Below, in pieces: positions 53,766 through 62,515 of a stretch of 64,000 nt of DNA. Numbering within the stretch: position 1 is the stretch's first letter; the number at the start of each line of letters is the position of its first letter. Source of the stretch: Bacteroidota bacterium (lineage in GTDB: Bacteria; Bacteroidota; Bacteroidia; B-17B0; Aurantibacillaceae); the NCBI GenBank assembly GCA_018267825.1, contig JAFDXR010000001.1, positions 296,286 through 360,285 on the forward strand, read 5' to 3'. Position numbers and translations under genes: made by a program. The notes beneath the pieces are model-generated. The model worked only from the letters and a program-made list of their open reading frames with translations. It did no database searches and had not been told where the DNA came from.

Positions 53766-53792
53766 AATATTTATAAAAGGAAAAAAACGGGC

Positions 53793-54905
53793 ATGAAATC
53801 CTTCAAAGAGAGATTCGAAGAAGAAAACTGGGACAAAATTAAATTGTCTATATACTCCAAAACCACCAGGGATGTCGAGCAGGCTCTTGCTGCAGAAAAG
53901 CGGAGCCTTGAAGATTTTAAAGCGCTCATTTCTCCTGCCGCCATACCATACCTGGAACAAATGGCACAAATGAGCAATAAACTTACACAGAAGCGTTTCG
54001 GAAAAACCATCCAGATGTATGCTCCTATGTATCTCAGCAATGAATGCCAGAACATCTGTACTTATTGTGGTTTCAGTTTCGACAATAAAGTAAAACGCAA
54101 AACCCTCAGTGATGCGGAAATACTGCTCGAAGCAGAGGCCATTAAAAAACAGGGGTTCAATCATGTGCTCCTCGTTACCGGCGAAGCCAATCATACGGTA
54201 CATGTCAATTACTTCAAACATGCTGTGGAATTATTAAAGGATCAGTTCGCCAATATTTCCATTGAAGTACAGCCATTGGATACCGATGAATATAAAATAC
54301 TGCACCAATGTGGCGTATATTCGGTATTGGTATACCAGGAAACATATCATCAGGATGTTTACAAAACCTATCACCCGAAAGGAAAAAAATCGAATTTCAA
54401 TTACCGCCTCGAAACCCCCGATCGCATTGGTGAAGCCGGATTTCACAAAATAGGATTGGGCATACTTCTGGGATTGGAAGACTGGCGTACAGATTCCTTC
54501 TTCTGTGCTATGCATCTGGATTATTTGCAGAAAGCCTACTGGAAAAGTAAATTTTCCATTTCTTTCCCGCGCATGCGCCCTGCAGAAGGCATTATTGAAC
54601 CGAATGTAATTGTAACAGACAAAGAACTGGTGCAGCTCATTTGCGCATATCGTTTACTGAATGAAGAAGTGGAACTATCCATTTCGACGCGGGAATCTGA
54701 AAAATTCAGAGACAATATTATTCCCTTGGGTGTTACAAGTATGAGTGCCGGCTCTAAAACCAATCCTGGTGGATATGCCGTGGAGCCTCAATCGCTTGAA
54801 CAATTTGAAATCAGTGATGAACGCGATGCGCATCAGATTGCACAACTTATTAATCGCAGTGGTTATGAACCGGTATGGAAAGACTGGGATCATGCTTTAG
54901 CATAA
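53793..54905 (+). CDS. thiH: ThiH, tyrosine lyase (radical SAM)
   Basis: A 370-residue radical-SAM enzyme that cleaves tyrosine to give dehydroglycine for the thiazole ring. The cluster-binding CxxxCxxC is in LSNECQNICTYCGF. Family blocks VLLVTGEANHTVHVNYF, LVYQETYHQDVYKTYHPKGK and ISFPRMRPAEG are present. It needs ThiG as partner, but thiG lies 1.27 kb upstream beyond the repeat array. The use of ThiH rather than ThiO is common in Bacteroidota. Confidence 0.96.
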   Translation: MKSFKERFEEENWDKIKLSIYSKTTRDVEQALAAEKRSLEDFKALISPAAIPYLEQMAQMSNKLTQKRFGKTIQMYAPMYLSNECQNICTYCGFSFDNKVKRKTLSDAEILLEAEAIKKQGFNHVLLVTGEANHTVHVNYFKHAVELLKDQFANISIEVQPLDTDEYKILHQCGVYSVLVYQETYHQDVYKTYHPKGKKSNFNYRLETPDRIGEAGFHKIGLGILLGLEDWRTDSFFCAMHLDYLQKAYWKSKFSISFPRMRPAEGIIEPNVIVTDKELVQLICAYRLLNEEVELSISTRESEKFRDNIIPLGVTSMSAGSKTNPGGYAVEPQSLEQFEISDERDAHQIAQLINRSGYEPVWKDWDHALA

Positions 54906-54912
54906 TGGTATC

Positions 54913-55629
54913 ATGGGTATTTTTTTAAAAGAGGAATTAACACGTTACAACCGGCAGATGATGCTGCCCGAAATCAGGGCAAAAGGGCAGGAAAAATTAA
55001 AACTGGCCCGCATTCTTGTGATCGGTGCCGGAGGACTCGGTTGCCCTGTTCTTCAATACCTCAATGCAGCCGGCGTAGGCACCATTGGCATTGTGGATTT
55101 CGATAAGATAGAACTACATAACCTGCATCGCCAGATTTTATATCATACGAATGACGTAGGCAAATCAAAAGCCCACACGGCTGCCGAAAAGCTAAGATCC
55201 CAGAATCCACATAACACCATTCATGCTTTTAATGAGATGTTGAATGAAAATAATGCCGAAACACTCATAGCTGATTACGACATTGTTGTTGATGGATCTG
55301 ATAATTTTGCGACCCGTTACCTTGTGAATGATATTTGTGTAAAGCTCGGGAAAACCCTTGTTTATGGTACAATACTGACCTTCGAAGGGCAGCTGGCCGT
55401 GTTCAATTACAAGGGTGGAAAAAATCTCCGTGATATATACCCGGAAGCCCCTGATCCGGAAGATGTACCCAGCTGCGACGAAAATGGCGTGCTTGGTATT
55501 GTGCCCGGTATTATTGGCACTTACATGGCTTTGTTTACGCTGCAGATCATTCTCGGCACTTTTGAAAACACAAACCAGCTGCATCTCATAAACCTCCGTC
55601 ACCCTGGATTAATAAGCCTTGACTTCTGA
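54913..55629 (+). CDS. thiF: ThiF/MoeB-type adenylyltransferase
   Basis: A 238-residue E1-like enzyme that adenylates the C-terminus of ThiS. The nucleotide-binding loop is VIGAGGLGCPVLQYLNAAGV, the Arg-finger region is LTRYNRQMMLPEI, and DGSDNFATRYLVND holds the conserved Asp. A Cys in VPSCDENGVLGIVPG lies where ThiF/MoeB proteins carry a conserved cysteine, but no CxxC zinc pairs are visible. The genome context (7 bp after thiH, with thiS in the operon) favours ThiF over MoeB. Last gene of the thiamine operon; no clear terminator follows. Confidence 0.9.
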   Translation: MGIFLKEELTRYNRQMMLPEIRAKGQEKLKLARILVIGAGGLGCPVLQYLNAAGVGTIGIVDFDKIELHNLHRQILYHTNDVGKSKAHTAAEKLRSQNPHNTIHAFNEMLNENNAETLIADYDIVVDGSDNFATRYLVNDICVKLGKTLVYGTILTFEGQLAVFNYKGGKNLRDIYPEAPDPEDVPSCDENGVLGIVPGIIGTYMALFTLQIILGTFENTNQLHLINLRHPGLISLDF

Positions 55630-55753
55630 TCCGGGCTGTTATTTCCCGTAATCATGAATACATCATTTTGCGAACCCGGAAATTGGTTTTGCGCATTAAG
55701 TCTTGCAAAACTGTTTTTTTTCATTAAATTGGTATAACCAATCACTCCCCCCA

Positions 55754-57691
55754 TTGAAAAGAGTCTTATTTTTCATACTCCTGTTATCAGGACTATATGC
55801 AAAAGCACAGGTCTTCTGGACTGAAACTTTCGGCACAGGCTGTAATCAATTGCAAATGGCCAACGGCCTGAACCCTGGCAGTAACGGAACATGGACGGTT
55901 GTTTCAACCGGCACCAACGATGCCGATGCCAACGAGTGGTATATCAGTGCCACAGAAAACGGCAATGCCGTAGGGGCTTGCGGCAGTGGCTGCGGCACCA
56001 ACCGTACACTTCATGTGGCAAGCATTCCGAACGGTTCCGGTTTTTCTTTATGCCCAAGCGGCGATTGCGGGGCTGCCTATGATGCTGGTGGGTTCATCAC
56101 CAATACCACCACCAACAAACGTGTTGAATCTCCTGTGATCAACTGTACCGGAAAATCATCCATTACAATCTCATTTAAATATATGGAAGAGGGGCAGGGT
56201 ACCAACGACGATGCCTCCCTGCTCTATTTTGACGGATCAACCTGGACAACCATTGATCCTATAGCAAAATCAGTCAATACGAGCTGTTCCGGCCAGGGTA
56301 AATGGACGGCATTCTCACTGGCATTGCCAGCCAGTGCAAATAATAATGCCAATGTGAAAATCGGTTTCAACTGGACCAATGATAGCGACGGTTCCGGTTC
56401 TGATCCATCTTTTGCGGTAGACGATATCGCACTTTCTACAGCAACCGTAGCTGCTCCGCCGGTTGCGGATTTTGCGGCAAGCAGCACGACAATCTGTGCT
56501 GGTCAGTGCATTAACTTTACTGATAATTCTACCAACACGCCTACATCCTGGAGCTGGTCTTTTCCGGGCGCTTCCGTAACAACCGCTACGCTTCAAAACC
56601 CAACGAATATTTGCTATAATACTGCAGGCACTTACACGGTATCGTTGACAGCCACAAACACCAGCGGTTCTAATACGGCAACAAAAAGCAATTACATTAC
56701 AGTATTGCCGACCCCCACAGTAAATACCACACCACACTTCGGGGCCATCTGCGGAGGTATACCAGTTAATGTCAGTGCAACAGGCGCCGCAAATTATACG
56801 TGGACACCTGCTGCAGGACTTAGCTCTACAAACACTGCATCTGCAACCTGCGCAGCAACAGCCAATACAATATATACGGTTACCGGCACTGCAGCCAATG
56901 GATGCAGCGACACTGCCATCGTATCCATTACTGTAGGCGGCATGAATCTGCTCGCATCTGTATCTCCAACAGTGATCTGTTCCGGAGACTCAACCGCCTT
57001 ACTCGCCAGTGGAGCCTCTTCCTATACCTGGCAACCCGGTTCATCATTAAGTAATTCTTTTGTAGCCAATCCGGCTGCCGCACCTGCCAGCACCACGGTT
57101 TACACGGTAACGGGCACAAGTGGTTCATGCAGCGGTACACAAACCGTACAGGTTCTTGTAAATCCTACTCCTTCAGCTGCATTCACATACACCGTTTCGG
57201 GGAATACGCCACCGGTAACCGTAACATTCATCAACAATTCCACCGGCGCCGTTCAATACCTGTGGACATTTTCAGATGGCTCTCCGTCTTTTACATCAAC
57301 CGCTACAAACCCTGTCCAGGTTTTCAATTCAGGTACACATACCATGACGCTTGTCGCCACTTCTGCAGCAGGATGTGCAGCTTCAGCAAGCGGCATATAC
57401 ATCATAAGCGACAGTTCATACATCATTATGCCAAACGTGTTTACACCTAATGAAGACAGCATCAACGAAGTGTTCAAGCCCATGTTGTCGGGTATCAAAT
57501 CACTGATCTGTACCATTTATGATCGCTGGGGTATTAAGATCTATGAATTTACAAGACCACATGGTTTCTGGGATGGGCGAACCACATCCGGTGAAGCCTG
57601 CGTGGAAGGCGTTTATTTTTATGTATTGGAAGCCACCGGTTACGACGACAAATCCTATAAATTAAAAGGCCACCTGACGCTTATCAGGTAG
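55754..57691 (+). CDS. T9SS-secreted protein with PKD domains, type B sorting tail
   Basis: A 645-residue secreted protein. The TTG at 55754 gives a clean signal peptide (KRVLFFILLLSGLYAKAQ); no ATG fits better. An N-terminal ~200-residue beta-sandwich module (FWTETFGTGCNQLQ to NVKIGFNWTND and FAVDDIALS) precedes PKD domains with SWSWSFPGASVT and YLWTFSDGSPSF. The last ~90 residues are a gliding-motility-type (type B) sorting domain: MPNVFTPNEDSINEVF, YDRWGIKIYEF and GVYFYVLEA. Type B tails use a different T9SS attachment route from the type A tails of the other two adhesins in the window. Function unknown. Confidence 0.85.
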   Translation: MKRVLFFILLLSGLYAKAQVFWTETFGTGCNQLQMANGLNPGSNGTWTVVSTGTNDADANEWYISATENGNAVGACGSGCGTNRTLHVASIPNGSGFSLCPSGDCGAAYDAGGFITNTTTNKRVESPVINCTGKSSITISFKYMEEGQGTNDDASLLYFDGSTWTTIDPIAKSVNTSCSGQGKWTAFSLALPASANNNANVKIGFNWTNDSDGSGSDPSFAVDDIALSTATVAAPPVADFAASSTTICAGQCINFTDNSTNTPTSWSWSFPGASVTTATLQNPTNICYNTAGTYTVSLTATNTSGSNTATKSNYITVLPTPTVNTTPHFGAICGGIPVNVSATGAANYTWTPAAGLSSTNTASATCAATANTIYTVTGTAANGCSDTAIVSITVGGMNLLASVSPTVICSGDSTALLASGASSYTWQPGSSLSNSFVANPAAAPASTTVYTVTGTSGSCSGTQTVQVLVNPTPSAAFTYTVSGNTPPVTVTFINNSTGAVQYLWTFSDGSPSFTSTATNPVQVFNSGTHTMTLVATSAAGCAASASGIYIISDSSYIIMPNVFTPNEDSINEVFKPMLSGIKSLICTIYDRWGIKIYEFTRPHGFWDGRTTSGEACVEGVYFYVLEATGYDDKSYKLKGHLTLIR

Positions 57692-57702
57692 CCTTCCGTC
57701 TG

Positions 57703-58350
57703 TTACATTTCAAACCTGTATATTGGTTCTATATCTTCTTTTTCGTCGTGTATGACACTCAAATCGGTTATCAGTCCATTATTGATACCATACACCCACC
57801 CGTGAAGGTGCAATGCGCGTTCTTTCCAGGCCTTTTGCACAATCACTGTCTTGGCGAGGTTTCTTACCTGCTCCACAACGTTCAACTCCGTCAGGCGGTC
57901 GGCACGCTTATCGAGATCCTGTATAGCATCCAGCTCAGTTTCATATTTATGGTAAACGTCTTTGATGTTCCTCAGCCAGTTATCCACAAAACCATGCATG
58001 GTATTGCCCATGGCTGCACGCACACCACCACAGCCATAATGCCCGCAGACAATGACATGCTTCACTTTCAGTACATTTACAGCATACTCGAGCACACTCA
58101 ACAGGTTGGCATCTGTATGCACTACCAGGTTGGCAATATTGCGGTGCACAAAGATTTCCCCGCTTTCTGTGCTGGTCACTTCATTGGCAGGAACCCTGCT
58201 ATCGCTGCAGCCTATCCACAGGTAATCCGGTTTCTGACCCAGTGAGAGTTTTTTGAAATACTCGGGGTCTTCAAATTTTTTTGATAACGAGAAACGTCTG
58301 TTTCCGTCAATCAGTTTTTTGTATGAATCTAACATCAGTGTATTGTCCAT
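57703..58350 (-). CDS. can: Beta-class carbonic anhydrase
   Basis: A 215-residue zinc enzyme. The zinc ligands and active-site dyad are in place: Cys48, Asp50 and Arg52 in WIGCSDSRVP, His104 and Cys107 in VCGHYGCGGVR. It interconverts CO2 and bicarbonate in the cytoplasm. It begins 4 bp after a SulP transporter, a frequent pairing in which the imported bicarbonate is handled by the anhydrase. Confidence 0.96.
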   Translation of the reverse strand: MDNTLMLDSYKKLIDGNRRFSLSKKFEDPEYFKKLSLGQKPDYLWIGCSDSRVPANEVTSTESGEIFVHRNIANLVVHTDANLLSVLEYAVNVLKVKHVIVCGHYGCGGVRAAMGNTMHGFVDNWLRNIKDVYHKYETELDAIQDLDKRADRLTELNVVEQVRNLAKTVIVQKAWKERALHLHGWVYGINNGLITDLSVIHDEKEDIEPIYRFEM

Positions 58351-58353
58351 TTT

Positions 58354-59877
58354 TTATAGATTATATTTTACAATTTCAATATCTAGGTATTTTTCATCTT
58401 TTGAATTTACAAACTCTTCCAATATTTCGCGGGCATCTTTATCGGTAGTCTTATTCACCGTACCATCAATAATCACCTTGCTTCCCGGCCTGATCGAATT
58501 AAAATAACGGATCATGAAGCCCTTATTGAAAAAAGTGATGTGCTGCGGTAAACGGATAATATAGTGTACTCTGCCATCAATAAAATCATTTGCAATATCG
58601 AACGAGTTCCGGATATTGGCCCTGATAATAAAAATAACCGCCACAATCAGTCCTGCACTCACACCTTTCAGCAGGTCAGTCAACAGCATCACGACAATCG
58701 TTACCACAAATGGCAGAAACTGATCGAGTCCGCGACGATACTGTTCTTTGAATAGGGATAATTTTGTTAGCTTATACCCTGTCAATATAAGTATGGCTGC
58801 CAGTGTAGCATTCGGAATCAGCATGAGTATACCGGGCACCATTAATACACAGCCTGCCAGGAGCAGAGCATGAATCACTGCCGATATTTTTGTTTTAGCT
58901 CCGGCTTGTATATTTGCCGAACTCCGCACCACCACAGCAGTAACAGGCAGGGCGCCGCTGAGTCCGCATAAAATATTTCCGACACCCTGTGCCATCAATT
59001 CCCGGTTGGTATCCGTCTTCCTTTTTTCGGGATCCAGCTTATCGGTTGCCTCCACACTCAGCAGAGATTCGATACTGGCTACCAAAGCTATTGTCACAAC
59101 GATGATCCAAAAAGATGCATGATTCCACATGCTGAAATCGGGTGAAAGCAATATGGTTTTAAAGTCATACCAATTCCCGATCCGTGGAAACACAACCAGA
59201 TGTTCAGGCGCTATTTTCCAGAAAGCGGATGAAGAAAAAAACACATTGAGGCCTATGCCCGCAAGCACCGCCAGTAAAGGGCCTGGGAACATAGACAAAA
59301 TCCTGTTACGTTTATAAAAAGGCCTGTCGGCCAGTAACAGAATAAGCACCGAAATAAGCCCTGTAATGGCTGCTCCCGGCGTTATATAGTTCAGCATATA
59401 AACCAGGTCGGAAAAAGAATTGTGACCATCGGGCTGATCAAAATAAAAATCACCCTCAGGATCTTTATCATACCCTACCAGGTGTGGCATCTGTTTAAGA
59501 ATTAAAATAATGCCAATACCAGCGAGCATGCCTTTGATCACAGCACTTGGAATATAATTGGCAATACTCCCTGCTTTTATAATCCCCAACACGATCTGAA
59601 GTATACCAGCAAGTAAAACAGCAGCGATAAACGCCTCATAAGAACCGAGAATCGCCACTGAGCTTACAACGATAGATGTCAGACCTGCTGCCGGACCGCT
59701 CACACTCATTTGCGAACCACTGAAAAGGGCCACAACCACTCCCCCGATCACTCCGGCAAGAATACCTGAAAATAAAGGCACATTACAAGCCAGTGCAATT
59801 CCGAGGCACAGTGGCAGAGCTACAAGAAAGACTACTAATCCAGACCTGATGTCTGCATAATGAAATTTAGAATTCAT
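58354..59877 (-). CDS. SulP-family anion transporter, probable bicarbonate importer
   Basis: A 507-residue membrane transporter. The SulP signatures are clear: VFLVALPLCLGIALACNVPLF, split here as FLVALPLCLGIALACNVP, FSGSQMSVSGPAAGLTSIV, and AQGVGNILCGLSGALPVTAV. A short, poorly conserved STAS-like domain ends the protein (KVIIDGTVNKTTDKDAREIL). SulP proteins carry sulfate or bicarbonate; the adjoining carbonic anhydrase gene (4 bp away) favours bicarbonate. It is preceded by a small acidic membrane protein. Confidence 0.88.
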   Translation of the reverse strand: MNSKFHYADIRSGLVVFLVALPLCLGIALACNVPLFSGILAGVIGGVVVALFSGSQMSVSGPAAGLTSIVVSSVAILGSYEAFIAAVLLAGILQIVLGIIKAGSIANYIPSAVIKGMLAGIGIILILKQMPHLVGYDKDPEGDFYFDQPDGHNSFSDLVYMLNYITPGAAITGLISVLILLLADRPFYKRNRILSMFPGPLLAVLAGIGLNVFFSSSAFWKIAPEHLVVFPRIGNWYDFKTILLSPDFSMWNHASFWIIVVTIALVASIESLLSVEATDKLDPEKRKTDTNRELMAQGVGNILCGLSGALPVTAVVVRSSANIQAGAKTKISAVIHALLLAGCVLMVPGILMLIPNATLAAILILTGYKLTKLSLFKEQYRRGLDQFLPFVVTIVVMLLTDLLKGVSAGLIVAVIFIIRANIRNSFDIANDFIDGRVHYIIRLPQHITFFNKGFMIRYFNSIRPGSKVIIDGTVNKTTDKDAREILEEFVNSKDEKYLDIEIVKYNL

Positions 59878-59942
59878 GAAAATTTAAGATTAAAGATTAA
59901 CAATAAACGGGACAGAAATCCCGGTAGGATAGGGTGTTAATC

Positions 59943-60266
59943 TCAGATCTTTGGTGGAGGGGTGTTTATATTACCGGGTAGTGACGAATAAAAATCCGGA
60001 TTTGTACGGTATATATTTACACTGCTGACAGCAAGTGCCCAGTTGATGTTAAACCCCGATACAATTCCCTCGGATGTCATTGAATCTGCATCGGAATCCG
60101 GGGTACTGTCTTCACCTCCATCACCTTCAGAAGTATCTTTGATTTTTTTTGAGAAATCAACCTTGGCATGGGGTGCTTCTTCTTCCAGCACAGGAACATA
60201 TTGTACAACTGTGAACAACATACCCAACAGGAAGACACTTACAAATATATACAGACTCGATTTCAA
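59943..60266 (-). CDS. Small membrane-anchored acidic protein upstream of sulP, unknown
   Basis: A 107-residue protein starting at a TTG (MKSSLYIFVSVFLLGMLFTV). One N-terminal membrane span is followed by a strongly acidic linker (DTSEGDGGEDSTPDSDADS) and a tail with aromatic residues ending NTPPPKI. It heads the sulP-can operon from an exact -7 box. The design matches the small protein ahead of dabA (14636-14995): anchor, acidic stretch, hydrophobic tail; but the sequences are not clearly alignable by eye. Function unknown. Confidence 0.65.
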   Translation of the reverse strand: MKSSLYIFVSVFLLGMLFTVVQYVPVLEEEAPHAKVDFSKKIKDTSEGDGGEDSTPDSDADSMTSEGIVSGFNINWALAVSSVNIYRTNPDFYSSLPGNINTPPPKI

Positions 60267-60276
60267 GGTTTGAAAG

Positions 60277-60284
60277 CAAATCTA
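60277..60284 (-). promoter_or_regulatory. -7 box for small protein/sulP/can operon
   Basis: The reverse strand reads TAGATTTG, an exact TAnnTTTG match, 10 nt from the TTG start at 60266. Confidence 0.5.
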
Positions 60285-60336
60285 TCGATAATTTGAAACA
60301 TAAAAAATTAAAAAATGCTAATATGGTTCGTTAGCC

Positions 60337-61602
60337 TTATTTGGCCGACGAATATGTATATACTGTATATGGATACAGGAAGCCTGAGGTCACGCGGGCA
60401 ACAAGGCAGGCCAGCAGAATGGGAATAAAGAGATTGTAATTTCCGACAATTGCACAAACCAGGAATATAGCTGTGAATGGTGCGTGTATACTACCGCTTA
60501 ATACCGCTGCCATGCCAATCACAATAAAATTAACCATAATCACTTCCACATGAAAATACCTGTTCAGAATATATGCTACCAATAAGCCAAGGAAGGCTCC
60601 CAGAAAGAGGCTTGGTGCGAACACCCCACCATCGCCGCCGGCGCCAAGGGTGGCCGCAGTTATAAGCGGTTTCAACAGGAGAATAGCCACTATCGTTATA
60701 AGAAAAGCTGTTCCCGGGATCAAGGTATAACTCGCAACGTGATCAATGGCGATATACCCATCTCCGTATAATGCCGGCAGAAAAAAAACAGCCAGTGAAA
60801 TAAGCATTGAAAAAAACAAAAAACGCTGATAATTTTTTCTGAAAAGGCCGGAAAGCTTCTTAAAGAAAAGAACACTTTTCGTGAGGTAAACTGCATGGAG
60901 CCCCGATAAAAAGCCCAGCAAAATAAAATAGGGCAAAGCCCAGGAATTCCATTGGCTGACCTGAAAATGAAATAAAACCGTTTCGAAAAAATAATGGTTC
61001 ATAAAAAAAGCCGTGGTAATCGCTATTAAAATGCAAAAAAGTCCAATGCCAGAAATACGTTTCATGAAAATTTCCAGTGCAAACAAAAGGCCCGCCACCG
61101 GTGCATTAAATAATGCCGTAAGCCCGGCAGCCACACCTGCACAGACCATTTCTGTTTTATATTTCCTTAAAATACTCTGCCGGCTGCAGGAAACAGCACC
61201 CACGGAAGCCGACGCCACAACCGTAGAAACCTCAATACCGGTAGAACCTCCCGAAATAACAGTAAGAAACCCATTAAAGAAATGCATAGGGATCTTATAG
61301 GATGCAAGGCTGTGATTTTTACGGCGGATGCCATCCAGTATTTCACGTATCCCAAGGTTTGGTTTATTGCTAAAAAGATAACGCTTTAACCAGAGTATAG
61401 AGACAAAAGCCCCCAGGGGAAGAATAAAAATAACAGCTTTATTTTCTCTGACATATTCGTAAAACCGATGCTCGTAATGCTCGGTCAGAACTTTCAATGC
61501 ACCGGCAATCAGCGTTGAAAAAAGGCCTGTCATCACTGCGACTCCGGCCATTCTCCAGATCAACCTGATATTCTTTGCCTTATAGTTCAACAATCTGATC
61601 AT
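60337..61602 (-). CDS. ClC-family chloride channel or exchanger
   Basis: A 421-residue membrane protein. The ClC selectivity motifs are partly altered: the usual GREGP is GIEVS (VISGGSTGIEVSTVVAS), keeping the gating Glu but losing Arg and Pro, whereas the third motif is standard (GGDGGVFAPSLFLGAFLG). No CBS domains. ClC proteins exchange chloride for protons or conduct chloride/fluoride/bicarbonate-like anions; the neighbouring SulP and porin genes suggest anion balance. It overlaps the UbiA-like gene by 23 bp upstream. Confidence 0.88.
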   Translation of the reverse strand: MIRLLNYKAKNIRLIWRMAGVAVMTGLFSTLIAGALKVLTEHYEHRFYEYVRENKAVIFILPLGAFVSILWLKRYLFSNKPNLGIREILDGIRRKNHSLASYKIPMHFFNGFLTVISGGSTGIEVSTVVASASVGAVSCSRQSILRKYKTEMVCAGVAAGLTALFNAPVAGLLFALEIFMKRISGIGLFCILIAITTAFFMNHYFFETVLFHFQVSQWNSWALPYFILLGFLSGLHAVYLTKSVLFFKKLSGLFRKNYQRFLFFSMLISLAVFFLPALYGDGYIAIDHVASYTLIPGTAFLITIVAILLLKPLITAATLGAGGDGGVFAPSLFLGAFLGLLVAYILNRYFHVEVIMVNFIVIGMAAVLSGSIHAPFTAIFLVCAIVGNYNLFIPILLACLVARVTSGFLYPYTVYTYSSAK

Positions 61603-62395
61603 GGTACTGGCACAAAAATACGATTCCTGTCTGAAGAATGATCAAACCATCGATCAAATAATACCTTGAGTACTTATGTTTCAGCGCTTTCGAATACCTT
61701 AATACAAAACAGGTACACATGGTCATCAAAAAGTAACCCCCTTTTTGAATAGGACCGCAGGGAAGTAAAAAAGCCAGGACTAAATAAAAAACCATACCCA
61801 GGTATGAAACTAAAATTGCGCGCTTTGCGCCTATTTTCTGCGGAATTGTAGACATGGTATCGCGATGCATATCGAAAATATCGAAAGGAATACAAATCGA
61901 AATAAAAAACAAAAACTGCATCAGTATATAAATACCGGCAGACCCCGGATCAGGTTTTAATCCGGGAGCTTTCATAAAAGAGATAAGAGCCGACAACACC
62001 CACACGACAGCAATAACCACAATTTTGATATAAGGTAAAGCTCTCAGGCTTACGTTACCAACCAGGGGGAACTTATAGAACAGTGTCAATACTCCCAGGA
62101 TTCCATAAGCCAGCTGCAATGATTTTGGAAGCAGTGTAAAACAAGCTATGCTGATAACAAAGGCATATGTCGTAATAACAAAAAGCGGTGTTCTGTAGGA
62201 GCTTAAGAATTCTTTCACGCTCTGGTAATGCCTGAAAAGATTATATACAAAGAGAGTCGAAGAAAACGTAAAAATATAAACAGGTGCTTCAATGTTCTTG
62301 TGCAGCACCAGTGAAAAGTAAAAAAGAAGCGCTATGGAACAACACGAAATAAAAAAATTGTAATAAACCAGGTATCTGTGGAGTTTCAGAAGCAT
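61580..62395 (-). CDS. UbiA-like prenyltransferase-family membrane protein
   Basis: A 271-residue protein with 8-9 membrane helices in the UbiA arrangement. The second Asp-rich motif is present (IPFDIFDMHRDTMSTIPQKIG). The first motif is reduced to TLFVYNLFRHYQS, with the Asn but not the two Asp residues that bind magnesium in classical members, so ordinary prenyl transfer is doubtful. The substrate is unknown. It overlaps the ClC gene by 23 bp, which suggests a shared transcript. Confidence 0.7.
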   Translation of the reverse strand: MLLKLHRYLVYYNFFISCCSIALLFYFSLVLHKNIEAPVYIFTFSSTLFVYNLFRHYQSVKEFLSSYRTPLFVITTYAFVISIACFTLLPKSLQLAYGILGVLTLFYKFPLVGNVSLRALPYIKIVVIAVVWVLSALISFMKAPGLKPDPGSAGIYILMQFLFFISICIPFDIFDMHRDTMSTIPQKIGAKRAILVSYLGMVFYLVLAFLLPCGPIQKGGYFLMTMCTCFVLRYSKALKHKYSRYYLIDGLIILQTGIVFLCQYHDQIVEL

Positions 62396-62426
62396 GGTAG
62401 TAGTGCTTTTAAAGGTTCATAATAAT

Positions 62427-62454
62427 AAAAGTGGGAGTACACTCCCACTTTTTT
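62427..62454. terminator. Terminator after the porin gene
   Basis: A perfect 12-bp inverted repeat, AAAAGTGGGAGT / ACTCCCACTTTT, with A and T runs. It follows the leftward porin and precedes the UbiA-like gene. Confidence 0.8.
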
Positions 62455-62515
62455 GATCTGCACGCCTTTTTTCAAAAAACAGGCCTATGAATACCTGTTT
62501 TCATCATGCTTAATT

